A stretch of 64,000 bases of DNA, taken from Boletus sp. NGJ (taxonomy: Eukaryota; Basidiomycota; Agaricomycetes; Boletales; Boletaceae). A program made the position numbers and the translations under genes. The notes beneath the pieces are model-generated. The model made no database searches. It saw only the letters and a program-made list of their open reading frames with translations, and was not told the DNA's origin. This document shows positions 11,911 to 23,881 of the stretch, piece by piece; position 1 is the first letter of the stretch, and every line of letters begins with the position of its first letter. The DNA lies in contig JAGTXK010000095.1 of the NCBI GenBank assembly GCA_019096195.1, forward strand, positions 62,001-126,000, read 5' to 3'.

Positions 11911-12519
11911 GTTTGGCAAGCGTAATAAGGTTGACGATGTTAACGGTTTCACTGGCGAAGTACTACTCGCCAATTTCTTGCTCATGAGGGAAATATCGGA
12001 CAATTTGGGTTTGGTTTAGTAACATGTACATGTAAATACGGAAATCGATGTTGGGTGTGTCAAACGGGCGACGCCATGACATTCATTGTGTATTATGTAT
12101 TCGACATCTCCGTCGAGACTTATGCTGTGGTGCAGACATTGCCAAATGCCCCAGGAAGGAGACATTTACGTACCGGCGGCACGCTGTTGGACACCGCAAG
12201 CTCGTGCACTGCCCAGTCCCGGTCCGAGGCAACGGAGGTGCGCGATAACGAACGAATTCTGATATACGGTACGATAAGGGCAATAGGCACGATCAGGTAT
12301 TGTGTGCTCAGGCAACACTATGACACGATGTGGCACGAATGTCAATCTGCAAACGGAAACGACGACTCACAATGTCGTGTAACGAATGATGGATCTGTCC
12401 AAAAAGTCTGAAAGGTAACAACGTCGTTACGGTGACTCTCCTGCACGAAGACTGAGTTATCTCTCGATAGCCGTCGTGCGCCGCCTCTTTTAGCCTTTAC
12501 GCGCGCACCTCATGTCCAA
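11911..12519. other. 3' flank of left UNC93 gene, no gene
   Basis: This is the diverged counterpart of 15532-16100. Short shared blocks remain (gaaatcgatg, atgacattcattgtg, cagacattgc, gacacatttacgtaccg). Frames seen here are not conserved in the other copy, which argues against coding. Confidence 0.5.
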
Positions 12520-12905
12520 CATTCAGACGTTTCGGATACTATCCCCTAATCTTGTGCCCAAAAAACCCTCACTGTCCGCATCGCCATCGCCATCGCCATC
12601 GCCATCGCCTTCATCGCCCTTGCCTTAATTCTCCGGCCTCTTCGATCCTACGTGTGCTTTCTTCACCACTGAGCTAGTCGCTGCATCTCGTCGCGCATAA
12701 CCGCCACGGCGTCGTGATCCACCTTTGGAGCTGCTCGATCGATCCCTGCTTCCGCGAGCGATGCGTGTACGCGGTGTTTGGCGAGATGTGCGGGTCGTTT
12801 CGGGGGTCGTTTGAGACGACGACGAGCAACCATCACAGGGACGGAACACCGCTGTATGTCGACGCACACATCGAGACACGGAAATCGCGATCGTCATCGA
12901 ACAAA
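12520..12905 (-). pseudogene. truncated 3' end of a universal-stress-protein gene
   Basis: On the minus strand from 12851 the sequence encodes CSVPVMVARRRLKRPPKR, AHLAKHRVHASLAEAGIDR and VAVMRDEMQR, matching the last exon of the intact gene at 16439-16113. Splice acceptor sequence just upstream is kept, but exons 1-5 are missing: homology ends in what was the last intron. A stop at 12663-12665 cuts the frame short compared with the intact copy. It was carried along when the transporter was duplicated, so the breakpoint lay inside the neighbour gene. It has no start of its own. Confidence 0.88.
12579..12608. repeat. hexanucleotide tandem repeat (catcgc)5
   Basis: Five perfect catcgc units lie in the truncated stress-protein copy, past its stop. 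In the intact gene the matching bases encode an acidic Glu/Gly run (EGEGDEGEGE) and are less regular, so the array expanded after duplication or shrank in the functional copy. Confidence 0.85.
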
Positions 12906-13393
12906 AAATCGTGTAAACGATGCCTATGTGTGAACAATGAAAGGGTTGAGTGGAATTCTTAATGTTGTGTCAATGAAACTGACGAGTTAGCGTGGCTGAT
13001 CATAACGAACATTACAAGCTAACTTTTGAGCCACAAGTTTGATCGACCGACGACCGACAAGTTTGTCTCACACTTCTGCCACCATACTACAACGAGCGTA
13101 TTGGGGTCTGCTTGATCCAGGTGTCCTATGGCCGGAGCATGTCTAACATTGCCAGGCACTATGTGCCAGGACTCCTAGTTTGCGCAGCCCTTGGCGTGGT
13201 GGAACACCTTCGTACGTCTCTGTGGTACGTATAATTGAGTTTTGCCTTTGAAACTCTTAGGTGGTGGTCGATGTTGGAAGATTCAATATTCAGTGATGAT
13301 CTTAGTATCACAATGGCATACCAAGTTCTCAGTTCGTCTGCATGGAACCTTGCCTCTTCAGATTCCATAGTTGATTCGCCGAACGCCACTTGG

Positions 13394-13411
13394 ACGATTC
13401 GCATAAATACT
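13394..13411 (+). promoter_or_regulatory. TATA-like core promoter of the right UNC93 gene
   Basis: acgattcgcataaatact is the counterpart of the left-copy element and lies about 40 bases before the start codon. Confidence 0.45.
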
Positions 13412-13449
13412 CTTCTATTCGTTTTAGGTCTCCTCTCGCTGGGACTACC

Positions 13450-15531
13450 ATGTCCGACTCACAGGCAGAAGCTGCAAACCTTGGTAGCGGTCGTACTTCT
13501 GAAGACTCTGGCTCACAGCAGCAGCCTGCGATATTCGAACGTCCGACAGGATGGCGACGAATCTACTACCACCCGGTTCTCCAGGTCGCACTACTAGGAT
13601 TCGTCTGTTTCATGTGTCCTGGCATGTTCAACGCGCTCACTGGCCTTGGTGGAGGTGGACAAGTGAACACAACAGCCCAAGCAAACGCAAGCGCCGCGCT
13701 TTACTCGACTTTTGCCTTCTTCGGATTCTTCTCTGGGTGAGTCAGAAATGCACCCTGGCATTCGGAGAATGGACGGTAATTAACGATTCGCGAAAGATCG
13801 ATCAACAATTTGCTTGGGCCACGACTAACGCTCATGTTGGGGACATGGGGATACTCTTTATACATTTCTGCCTTTTTGTGTGGTTCCCTCTTCAAGTCAG
13901 CTTCAACGTCGTCGCTTAGTTGACCGTTAGGGTTGTGAATATTCACCCCGGCGCAGGTGATTTTGTCACCACTGCTGGTGCTATCCTTGGAGTTTGTGCT
14001 TCCTTGTTATGGACTGCACAAGGTGCTTTGATGATGGCATATCCAACTGAGGCTCAGAAGGGAGCTTTCATCGGCTTGTTCTGGGCAATCTTAAGCTTGG
14101 GTGGTGCGGTTGGTTCTGCGGTCGCCTTCGGGCAGAATTTTCACTCGACGGTGAGCTAACTTGTCTGGTAACTTAGTCCCATACTCATACTTTTTGCAGG
14201 CTGGATCAGGTATGATTCAACCTGCCGTCCGAAATTTTTGACTGATGGGATTTTGTCGATGTCAGTTGGCAACGGAACCTACGTAAGTATCTACAAAAGA
14301 AAAGAAAGATCCTTGTTGACGAGCTATCTATAGATCGGTTTCTTGATCCTTACGCTTGTCGGGGTCGTCCTTCCGATTTTCATGGCCGACCCGTATAAGA
14401 TAATCCGCACCGATGGCACGAGAGTGGTCCGAGTCAGACATCCTTCGTGGAAAACTGAATTCATCAGTCTCTTTGTCGCGCTCAAAACGGATCCATGGAT
14501 TCTGCTGCTCTTTCCCATGTTCTTCTCCTCCAACTGGTTCTACACTTGGCGTCAGTGTTTCAGCTTCCGTTTCCAAAGGCTTTTCGATTCTCTCAAGCTA
14601 ATTCGCAATGTTTTGGGATAACACAGAATTCAACGATTACAATGGAGCCATCTTCACTATCCGTGCTCGGGGATTGAACAATTTCGTCTACTGGACGTCT
14701 CAGATCTTTGGTTCCCTCTTCATCGGATACGTCATCCTCGACCAAACACGGTACCGACGAAGAGTTCGTGCCTTTGCTGGTTGGGTCCTCGTGTTTGGTA
14801 TGGTATTCGTCATACACATCTGGGCTTACTTCTACCAAAGGTGAGTAGACCATGACATGATGCCCATGTGGTCTCAAGAACTCATTCTGTCTGACCGCCA
14901 GAACGTACACACGTCAGAGCGTATCGCTAGCGACCGATATCGATATTTACAGCGAAGACTACCCAGCACACGTATGGCTCATCATCTTCTACAGCCTTCT
15001 CGACTCCATGTTGCAAACGTATGCATATTGGCTGATGGGTGCCATGTCCAATGACCTAGCCAAACTCGCCGTTTTCACCGGGTTTTGTAAGTGACAGTTC
15101 CCACCCGGTAAACAATTGAGTGAGCTTATCCGACGGTGGGCGTACCTGCCTCACATAGACAAGTCGCTCCAATCGTGTGGTGCGGCAGGTGTATGGCGTG
15201 CGGACGGCGTCGGGTTACCGTGAGTTCTCCTGCATTTCCCCTGCGAGCTAAACACGACTGATCTTGGACGCATTCGAAAACTGGCATGATGACAGATATA
15301 TGAACATCTTCCTCTCGACGTGGGTGTTGACCGCTGCCGGGATGGTGTTTGCCTTCCCGATGGTCTATTACCGCGTCCGGGATCACACGAAGCACGAAGA
15401 GGACGTGTGAGTGACTCAAAAGTCTGGTTTTCGTTTGTAGTTCCGGATGCTCACATCTACCACGTCGTTTCCTCTCTTTTCCTCGTACCTCTCCCTTCCC
15501 CCGCAGCCTGCGTGTGGAAGGTGACAAGTAG
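13450..15531 (+). CDS. UNC93-like (DUF895) major-facilitator membrane protein, right copy
   Basis: Eleven exons give 475 residues: 13450-13736, 13797-13877, 13931-14150, 14200-14209, 14266-14282, 14334-14550, 14627-14840, 14902-15086, 15159-15219, 15296-15406, 15507-15531. Exons 1-10 have the same lengths as in the left copy; only the last differs by one codon (end GDK instead of SDKE). Differences cluster in the first 16 residues (NLGSGRT for KLGSDSS) and at the C-terminus (DHTKHEEDV for DHTENAEDI). The exon 2 donor is GTGTGG, weaker than GTATGT in the left copy, so splicing there may be less efficient. Its last intron is longer and C/T rich. Role as for the left copy. Confidence 0.9.
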
Positions 15532-16112
15532 AAGGTTTGGCACGAGTGAATCAATGGACAATTTAGGTTTGATTTACTAGTTGCATGTATGGTGCAGTGT
15601 CTCATATCGCATAGCAAGATGTTGGGACAAACTCACCCTTCAAGCTCACCACCAAATTGCCGACCTAATGAATGAAGGTGACCGACAATATGCTTTATGA
15701 GATACTGTACCGTACAAGTAAATACAGAAATCGATGGATGTTGAATGTGTTCCATGACATTCATTGTGCACTAATCAATATCCCCGGTGAGCCTCATGTA
15801 TCGCGAGCCTGATATAATGTGATGCAGACATTGCATTGTGGATTCAAGATACATGTGACAAGAAAAGACGAGGCCATGAGGGAATATAAATACAGGCAGA
15901 AGAAAGACAACACGAGCGATCCCAAGAGACTCCCTTCGTGAAACCCTGTTCGCCGATGACGTTCAAAAAGAAACTATAAAGAAAAACAGAAAGTTGTGTA
16001 TGGAGGTATGAGAACAAGAACAGACCTGGTACAATGCCCCAGAGAGGACACATTTACGTACCGACGGCCCTCTCTTGTACGTTCCGCGTCCAACATTCAG
16101 ACGTTTCGGATA
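15532..16112. other. spacer between convergent UNC93 and stress-protein genes
   Basis: Contains the presumed 3' ends of both convergent transcripts. No conserved frame and no clear repeat beyond its weak likeness to 11911-12519. Confidence 0.45.
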
Positions 16113-18474
16113 CTATCCCCTAATCTTGGTGCCCAAAAAAACCTCACCTTCCGCACTCTCCGCATCGCCTTCACCATCGGCCTCGATCTCGCCCTCGCCT
16201 TCATCGCCCTCGCCTTCTCCGGCCTCTTCGATGCTACGTGTGCTTTCTTCACCCCTACGCTGGTCCTCCCGTTGCATCTCGTCGCGCATAACCGCCACGG
16301 CGTGATCCACCTTGGGAGCTACTCGATCGATACCTGCTTCCGCGAGCGACACGTGTACACGGTGTTTGGCGAGATGCGCTGACCGTTTCGGGGGTCGTTT
16401 GAGACGACGACGAGCAACCATCACAGGGACGGAACACCGCTGTATGTCGGCGCACATATTGAGACACGCAAATCGTGATGGTTATCAAAAAAGATGATCG
16501 TCATGACGCATGACAAGCAACGTGAGGCATTGAACGAGACACAAAGGACAATGGAAAAGAAAAAGAAAGCAGAAACAAAACTGGGGTCAACGATGAGCGT
16601 TTGGAAAGAAAAAGTGAGATGACACCTGGATGAGATAGTGCGAAGTCGACCCGAGGAGGATACTAGAAGCATAGCGTTACGTGAGGTTGAGTAGACAATA
16701 TTGGTGGGAATCAGGTTGTGACACACCCTTTGAGTCTGCCGATGCCGCGCGAGCCAACGATCAACATGGTCGGCTTATTGTGATCGACGATATCGAGAAG
16801 CATGTGGCGGGCATTCTTTGCGTGCCAAGCTTGACACGAGACGGCTACATGTAATCTGGTCCGCTGGAGGAGCGATGTCGTTTGACGAAGGAGGATGTAG
16901 GCGAGACCTTGACGCTGTGAGGTGGGTAAGAAGCACAATCGGGAGTCGAGGGGATATCAACACACTTCCTGTTGGCTACGCAACTTCGTGGCTCGGTCTG
17001 CGGGATTCGGGATGAGTGGGTCAACTAGCGGCAATCATCAGGCCCTGACCAATAGCACCTTCCACGTGATAAGACTCACCTTTGTTCTCGTTCTCCACTA
17101 CGGTAACGATAAGCCTGCAAGAGTGATGGGGTGCATAATCAAATGTGGATGAGTTCGAGATGCGTACAGTTCATCACCATCACGAAGCACTGTTCCGATA
17201 CCCCACTCGACGGCATATCTACTTTCATCACTTAGGTCACTCGCAACGACGTATTTCCTCTTCCTTCTTCCAGAGGACTCAGGATGGCCCTGTGTGACCG
17301 TAATCGTACACCGGTCACGTTGAAACACAGGCCTCGAGGTGGAAAGTGGGAGAAGCTCGTGATGCTTTGACTTTCTTCTCTTCGGAACACCGCGTCTCCC
17401 TCGGGCGGAACCAAAACTCGGTCGATTCAGGGTAGAGGGGAAGTATGGTTCAGGTGGCACGACGACGTTGACCCCTTCACCCAAGGGATCGGGGTCCATC
17501 GCGGCATCCATATCGGCATCCACATCGGTCTCGCCGATGCCAGCCACGATGGCGATCTGCGCATTCTGCTCTGTGTTGCGCTCGGTGACGGAATCGAGCA
17601 TACCATCTTCATCGCTCCAGTCATCCTCGTCGTCCTCGGTTTCTTCACCCGCAAACTCCGAACCCGAATCCCCATCGTCTGTGAATGCATTTCGGGGACG
17701 GACGGCGGGTGAACGCCGAGAAGTGATCGATTCGCTGTCCGACTCCTCGAGTGGGAGTGGCGTCGGCGACTGGTCACGGTCGCGATCACGAGAACGGAAG
17801 CGAGAAAGAGTAAAAGGGGACTGCGAACGTGCACGTAAAGATTCCTTCGAAGCCAAAGAAGCAGAGTCCCTATCCCTGTCTTTGTATTTGTCCTTCGACG
17901 TAGAGGGGAAAGCAAACGAAGAGGAACGTGGCTTGCTTCTTGAGGAACTGCGCCCGCGAGATTCCTTCTCGTCATTGTTTGCATTCGTACGAGAGAGGGA
18001 CAGAGAAGTGAGGCCACCAATCATGGAATTGAATGCCATTTTCCCAAAGGAACCAGTCGTACGAGGGGACACCTCCGACCGTGTTAACACGACCGGTTGT
18101 GCAGAGCCATCATTGGACGTGGGAGATGACTGGTAGACCTGCTGAATACCATGAGATATCGAAGCGCGTGGTGAGGACTGAAATGAAAGGAACTGGGAGA
18201 GAGAGGACGTAGAGAGCCGTCTAGGTGTGCTAGGTCTCGAAGAAGTGCGAGAGCCAGGTTCTGTACGGGGCGAACTCGGGTGCGAATCGCATGCGGGCTC
18301 CTCAGAATTCTGCCTTGGGGAAGGTGGCACAGGATCTCGCGAAGTCTGAGTAAGATCTCTGCTTGACAACTTCTGATGCCCAGACCACAACCAACTAGCT
18401 CTGCGGGGATGGGGATGGGGTGGGACGGTACAAGGAGGCTCGACCATGATGAAAGAAAACAAGAATTGGTCCAA
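16113..18474 (-). CDS. universal stress protein (USP) family protein with long disordered N-terminus
   Basis: Six exons in phase give 641 residues: 18474-17168, 17114-17080, 16997-16966, 16914-16727, 16662-16626, 16439-16113. The first 400 residues are disordered, very rich in Ser, Arg, Asp and Pro, with dense RS/SP sites (RSRDRDRDQSPTPLPLEES) that suggest phosphorylation. The USP fold starts at YVVASDLSDESRYAVEW and continues through LLIVTVVENENK, QGLAYILLRQTTSLLQRTRL, MLLDIVDHNKPTMLIVGSRG and GILLGSTSHYLIQ to SVPVMVARRRLK; GSRG and G-S-T-S match the nucleotide-binding G-2x-G-9x-G(S/T) region of the family. The tail is Lys/Arg-rich then acidic. A second in-frame Met (18447, MVEPPC) is the likelier start. 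Fungal homologs are uncharacterised; ATP binding is inference. Confidence 0.9.
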
Positions 18475-20148
18475 CAGGCAAGAATGGCAAGAAAAGAATA
18501 GTTCAAAGACAAGTGGTCACCTGAGAGTTAAGAGATTTGCGGGGGGTGGTTGCGTCAGCCGAGAACGTCTAGAAAAGGCGAGAAGAAATCCATGAGGAAA
18601 TATCTAATCACGGGTAATTGGAGCAAGGACAAAGGGCGGTAATCTGGGTCTCAGTGACGGGCTTGGCACATTACTCACGTTTACATCCTTGATACCGCCC
18701 ATCGTATCGTGCCTGGATAAGCAACATAAAACGAAACCCAGTCACGATCGTCACTTTTTACGAGCAGAGCGACACGCACAATACTGACAGGGATCCTTGT
18801 GAGTCGTGTTACAATGTGGAAGATGTGGCCAAGGCGAGAACTTTGGTGCACGGCCACAATCGCATTAGGAAATTCCGTCATTGCTGGTCTGATGAGTATT
18901 ATGTCTCAGAATCGAGAACTTCAAACAGCATTGCCAATCGGACGGAATTGCCTGAAAGCGACCGTGGCAGCATCGCTCATTTTCTCGTCTGATTCTAGCG
19001 AAGGGCTGACCCGTCCCCGGGTATGGCTCCCATTTTGCCATTGGAAGATCTTGCCATGCTGCAGGTAAGGTCCAGGGTTAAACCGAGTCGTTCAACTGCG
19101 CGTTGCATCGTTTTACTTGGCATCTGTGGCACGCAGATGCGGCATTAAATTAAGTCATTCACATGCACCACTCAGGTCGGCAATGCTTTCCCGTCCACAG
19201 ATCAAAGGGAAGTGATGCCAAGGTCACAGGTAATGATACCTCCCAGAGTCTTCCTTTGTCACCAAGGGTACTCGGTATGTGCAGTTCTCTTTCGCTCTAT
19301 CTGTCTCGCACGATGGTCAGAGCCGTTGGCCACTACTGGGGTTTCTTCGCTTCGCGCTTGCAAAGATGAAATGTTGACTTGTCTCCAATGGAGGCATCTA
19401 TTTGGAAAGGTAATTCGAACCTGGTCCAGTGTTTTCGACGGGACAGTTAGCGTTTTCATAACATATCTGGTAGTAGTGTATAATTCTCATCATGGGATGC
19501 AGGAGAAATGACAATATGCAGTGAAATGTATGTTAGACAGGTGGATTATATACTCCAAGATTCCCTCAGTTCGTGGGCCGGGGCCTGAGTTTGAACTGTA
19601 TCAGAGTGGAGTGTCATGATCAACAACTGGTCTAGATCTGACTGTCTAGTACTATGAGGGAGGGATCATAAATCCCCTTGATGGTGCATTCAAGACTGGC
19701 TATATTACTAAGTTGAATGTAAGTATTGTGTGAGACTTGGATCTGCGCAGGACAGTGTTTTTGGGGGCCTGGCGTCGGAAGCGAGAGAGCAATATAAATC
19801 ACTCGAGTGCTTTTAACCCTGTTGGACAAGCCAGGATTAGCTGAACTAGTAGATACTGTACTACTAGTACCGTCCGACACGCGCGCCAATCAGTTCCTGT
19901 GCAAATTCGTTGGTATGGGTCCAACGGGACCCTTATTTTCTGTGGGTATTGTTCGCGGGGTTTCAAAATAACCGCAATGCGCAACGTCGTGAAAAACTGA
20001 CATCCTGATATGGATATAGGATGTCGTGACAAAGGATATGGGTATATAGTATACGAGAGGGCTGAATTCAATTGAGAGGCAGATATAACCCTGGCTGAGG
20101 CTCGCACACCATGTCGTCCACATTCCGCTACTTCTCCAGGCGACGACA
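18475..20148. other. 1.7 kb without a supported gene
   Basis: Only short frames on both strands, none with family likeness or a consistent splice pattern. AT-rich blocks near 19480-19560 and a ctagta-rich palindromic patch near 19848-19870 are visible. The last 100 bases should hold the promoter and leader of the DUF6534 gene. Confidence 0.4.
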
Positions 20149-22560
20149 ATGAGCTCTGCATCGTCCTCCACCCTCCCTTCCCCTGCAGAACTCGAGAACC
20201 TGGGTGTTCTCTTCATCGGGTTCGTCATTGCTACTGTGTTCTACGGCCTCACCTTCTTTCGTATGTTCTCGCACGCTACGTTTTCTCCCATTCTCCCTTG
20301 ACTGAGAACGATCCACACCTGTAGAAACTTACATTTACTACTCACGATACCCAAAGGACTACCGGTGGATAAGATACCTCGTATGTATCCGTTCTCCCTT
20401 TTCTTTCTTTTCTGCTCACTTTGATTTCTTCAGGTTGCGACGCTCTGGTGAGCAAGATCGCTATTACGTCACTTTCTATTTCCTCAATCATTCTAGCACT
20501 CTGGATACAGCAGCATCAGCTCTAGGTAGGTCCTCCAACACGTCTTTCGAACCGTTGTCTCACCCTGTTCATGCAGTCTCTGAAGTGTACGCGCCTCTCG
20601 TACACCGTTGCCCCCTTTCTCACGCACTGTCTAGGCTATACTATTATCTGATTGTGTTGTTTAACGTCAATATGGACGTCTTATACGCAACTACGTAAGT
20701 ATGCAACCCCCGGCGCTCCGTGCCCCATGCTCACGTATTCCTCCAGGACTTTCTGTGTGAGTATGAGGTGTTCTCGTCATTCATTGAGGTTTAATTCCTT
20801 CCAATCTATCTCAAGGTTCAGTACATGTTATCGGTGTGTAATCCCGGTTTCCAGAGTGGACTTTTTATCGACGGAACTATCATTGGTCTAGGTCCTTCTC
20901 ACGTTTATTTCACATCTGTGAGTGACATGGTCGCTTACCTGATCTGTCTCCAAGTTGACTTGTCTGGTTGTAGCTTCTTTGCCCATCGTGCTTTTCAGGG
21001 TGTGTTTGATAAGCCAATATTTTCTCAACCGCAGTCGCCAAGTACTGACTATTTTCATTGTAGTCACTGGAGGATCCCGGGTAGTGGCATTAGCATTGGT
21101 ATGTCTTGTGCCCGTTGGTACCCACCAATTTTCTGACTTGATGCCAAAGATATTTCTGTCGTTTATCGCGCTGGGTACGCCATTTTTTCATTTGTTGCTA
21201 TCAACTTTGATTGACGTGAGAGGAAACCAAAAGTCTTTGGATTGAGTGAGTTCCTGAAATAACACCTGTTGTGTGTTAACCTAATCAACGTCCTCGGCCG
21301 TCCTCCAACATAGCTGCCACGGGACAAATGTTAGTGAAAAGCCATCACCTCGCCTTCTAAACATTGCTGATGTGCGTTGATGTTATCAGGCTTGTACAGC
21401 GAAGACTCTCGGCATTCGGCTCTCCGCAGATGCAGGTTCGTGTGTCGCTTTTCCCAGACTTCCTTGGGAGTCTGGAACAACCTGCCTTTCCATTTACGTC
21501 GGTATCGCAGGTCACCGCTGCGATAAGTCAAGTTACGGGAGTTATGACAGACTTGATCGTATTTGCGACGATGTGTTACTCGCTACGCCGAGCGAAATAC
21601 CCGGAGATGGTGGTGTGAGTTTTCATATTTTAATTCTTTACTTTTTGGCTGGACGACTCATTTTACTTGATTTGTCTTGTAGACCTGACGGGGTTTTACA
21701 GACTGTTGTCAGAGTCCTCGTTTGTCGGGGGTTGGCATTTACGTGCGTGTCCTTGTGACCCTGATATTGAGTCACTCACGGAGAAAACCAGTGTTGCCCA
21801 AACGGGATACTTCTGCGTTGTGTGTACTAGTTCTGCTCTCGATGGGCTGAATTCTGACAGCCTCTTAGTTCATAGCAGCTCCATCGAGACAACTGTGGAT
21901 ACCTATGCAAATGGTCGCAAGCAAGCGTAGGTGATCTCGTTGCGCCTGGCTATTGGTACTGACGATCGTTCTAGTCTATGTCAATACCTTACTTGGATGG
22001 TATGTTCTTGGTGCCTTTTGCCTGTCCGAACGCTGACATGACGAACGCAGTCTTAACTCACGCGATGTGAAACATGGTCAGGGTCTCAATGAAGAAGATC
22101 CCCATGCTGATCACAGAGCCCCCCCTAACGGGCAATTGTCCAACTCAGTCCGATTGAACGTCAGTAGTGCGAAAGCCGTGCGTCCGTTCACCTGTAGAGA
22201 CATTTCATGCCTGTTAAGCGATGTATTGGGTGTGGGCCGTAGATGACACAATCCGTCGTTTTCACCACCGGACACAACGACAATCAGAGTCAAGGTACAG
22301 AGTCAAAGAAGATGTACCAAGATGAGCAAGGGGTACGTTTTTTTTCTTTATCCTTTCTGATTCGCGTTCGTTGACGTAGTTTTTGCTATGGTGCAGAATG
22401 AGTACGCGCAGGTGTCCACAGGATCATCGCAGTCACGGGTCAGTTCCTTTTTTTTTTCTTACTGGAATATTGGATGTGCACAACTGGCTCATTATTATTT
22501 CTGGCCCACTTACAGACGGACAGCGAGGTGAACAAGGAGAGCTTGTCGGAGCAGGTGTAA
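20149..22560 (+). CDS. DUF6534-type multi-pass membrane protein
   Basis: The 5' exons 20149-20260, 20325-20380, 20434-20447 and 20497-20525 encode MSSASSSTLPSPAELENLGV, a first membrane helix (LFIGFVIATVFYGLTFF), QTYIYYSRYPKDYRWIRYL and LDTAASAL, the usual opening of this Agaricomycete family. Further exons include LYYYLIVLFN and AISQVTGVMTDLIVFATMCYSLRRAKYPE, the conserved domain. At the 3' end, exons 22243-22332, 22397-22438 and 22516-22560 add a hydrophilic tail (MTQSVVFTTGHNDNQSQ ... ESLSEQV) preceded by CLNSRDVKHG. The middle exons between 20570 and 21620 are not resolved and may hide damage. Seven membrane helices are typical; function in the family is unknown. If the GTCAGT donor at about 22157 is not used, a shorter product would end at 22246. 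Confidence 0.6.
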
Positions 22561-23046
22561 CTGAGCGCACCGGCGTGTGCGCTCCGTTGCTGTTGATAGC
22601 TGACGCAACGTCACCGCGACGCGTTCGCATCCAGATCTGTCTGCTTCGAACGCGTGGTCATGTCTCGTGGTTGGGGACTGCGAGTGAATCCATTATCCCC
22701 ACATCAATGCGTCCGGCGACAAAAAGCCCGCACACCATGTGTGTGCGTGTGTATGTAGGAAGAAGGTTGGATGCCGCTTGGGAAGCATCGCGATGTTCAT
22801 ACCGTGCGGTCGGGAGGATTCCCTCTGCGTAATTTGTAATTGTATGAGATGCGGCTGACCCTCGACGCTCTGAAGAGGTCTTTTTGTAGACTTGCTAGCT
22901 TGTCGCATGCTATCGATCCAGTACGTTGAAGGAAGGTTTGGAGTTACAGGAGGAGTCGTTTTCTGATGGAGTGGCGCGTTGCCCTGACTGTGCATAGGGG
23001 TGCGACGTTTTCAGGCCCTGTCGATGCCAGTGGGTGCGTCCATTTA
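22561..23046. other. intergenic, no gene seen
   Basis: Contains the 3' flank of the DUF6534 gene and unremarkable unique sequence up to the inserted MITE. A plus-strand frame that runs through 22383-22832 overlaps the spliced 3' exons and is judged a shadow. Confidence 0.4.
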
Positions 23047-23221
23047 CAGTTGACTCTGTCATAACCCATACAGGGTATAGCCCATACTCTGTGAAAACAC
23101 ATAATTTTCCATTCCCAAAATTCTTTTTCAGTGCTTCCAGCCTCAATCAAAACCCATACTCTTCCATAAGCCATACCCCTGGGCCTGTCCCGAGAGGTAT
23201 GGGTTATTACAGAGTCGACTG
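23047..23221. mobile_element. MITE with pogo/Tc1-like terminal inverted repeats and TA target duplication
   Basis: The left end reads CAGTTGACTCTGTCATAACC followed by CATAC; the right end, read inward on the other strand, is CAGTCGACTCTGTAATAACC followed by CATAC. That is a 25-base inverted repeat with two mismatches, flanked on both sides by TA (23045-23046 and 23222-23223). At 175 bases it cannot encode a transposase, so it is non-autonomous. TA duplication and the CAGT-GACTCTGT end fit fungal pogo/Fot1-type elements. The interior has extra cccatac motifs in both orientations. Few differences between the arms suggest moderate age. Confidence 0.88.
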
Positions 23222-23223
23222 TA

Positions 23224-23881
23224 CTTGATTTGTAAAACAAAATAGGTGGAATAAATGTTGATCTGAGGGACATGCCATCATATAACACACCCCTCTCGGG
23301 ATAGGCCGGCCTCGATAGGTAATAGGCATGAGAGAGTTATCAGGGATGCAAACTGACTTCAGAAATCCAAAAACTATATATGTTGCTATGAAGTAGTTGA
23401 TGGTACATATATTTTTTGAGCTGGGAAATCAGTTGTTAGGACAAAAGACCCCTTTGAACGGGGACCCGGGCGAAATTCCTGTCAGTTATCTTACGAAAGA
23501 AAAGTACTAGTATACATCTAGGTACTAGTTCACACGGTGCTGGATATGCTCGAACTCTTGGCAGGAACCATTAATGAAAAATCATCCGTGACATGTGACA
23601 CTCATCCTGTTTTGCAAAAGGTGCGAATTTCGTACAACACCTCTGCGGGGACGTCGGTCACCAGTAACCGTCCCCGGAAAAGGGTGCGCACCGAGTCCGC
23701 TTTGAATACCTTGTCTCCTTTTTGTGCGTGAGGGGGACTACGGATACGACAAGACATGAAACGAGTGCGGGGGTATAAAATATGTAACGGTGAATATAAT
23801 TCCGTAAATTCCGGTTGCACATGGCCCACAAGAGACCCATCCCATCCGAATCTACGCAAGACCATTGTCCGCCTTGAACCA
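23224..23881. other. intergenic, 3' flank of ERG26
   Basis: AT-rich with tatata runs (23370-23420) and a duplicated tactagt motif at about 23505-23529. A 3' exon of ERG26 might lie at 23870-23750 if its last exon is spliced at GTACGC (near 23945), but I could not confirm this. Confidence 0.35.

Larger units (their letters stand above)
9405..12960. repeat. tandem segmental duplication, left unit
   Basis: This unit aligns with 13040-16500 throughout. The shared upstream block contains ccaggtgt, gccggagcatgtctaaca, cagcccttggcgtggtggaacaccttcgtacgtct and ttggacgattcgcataaatac; then come the whole UNC93-like gene with its introns and the last exon of a universal-stress-protein gene. Offset between matching points in the transporter genes is 3587 bases. 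Exons and introns are nearly identical inside the transporter, while flanks are more diverged, suggesting a recent event or gene conversion across the coding part. Confidence 0.9.
13040..16500. repeat. tandem segmental duplication, right unit
   Basis: Right unit of the duplication described for 9405-12960. It contains the second UNC93-like gene and joins the intact stress-protein gene within that gene's last intron, so this unit sits in the ancestral context on its right side. Confidence 0.9.

Noticed and set aside
17427-18136. Long frames antisense to and overlapping the stress-protein gene (197 and 222 residues)
   Set aside because: They are shadows of a repetitive Ser/Arg/Asp-rich exon, which keeps several frames open.
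22383-22832. 149-residue plus-strand open frame
   Set aside because: It overlaps spliced 3' exons of the DUF6534 gene in another frame, has no family features and reads through an intron.
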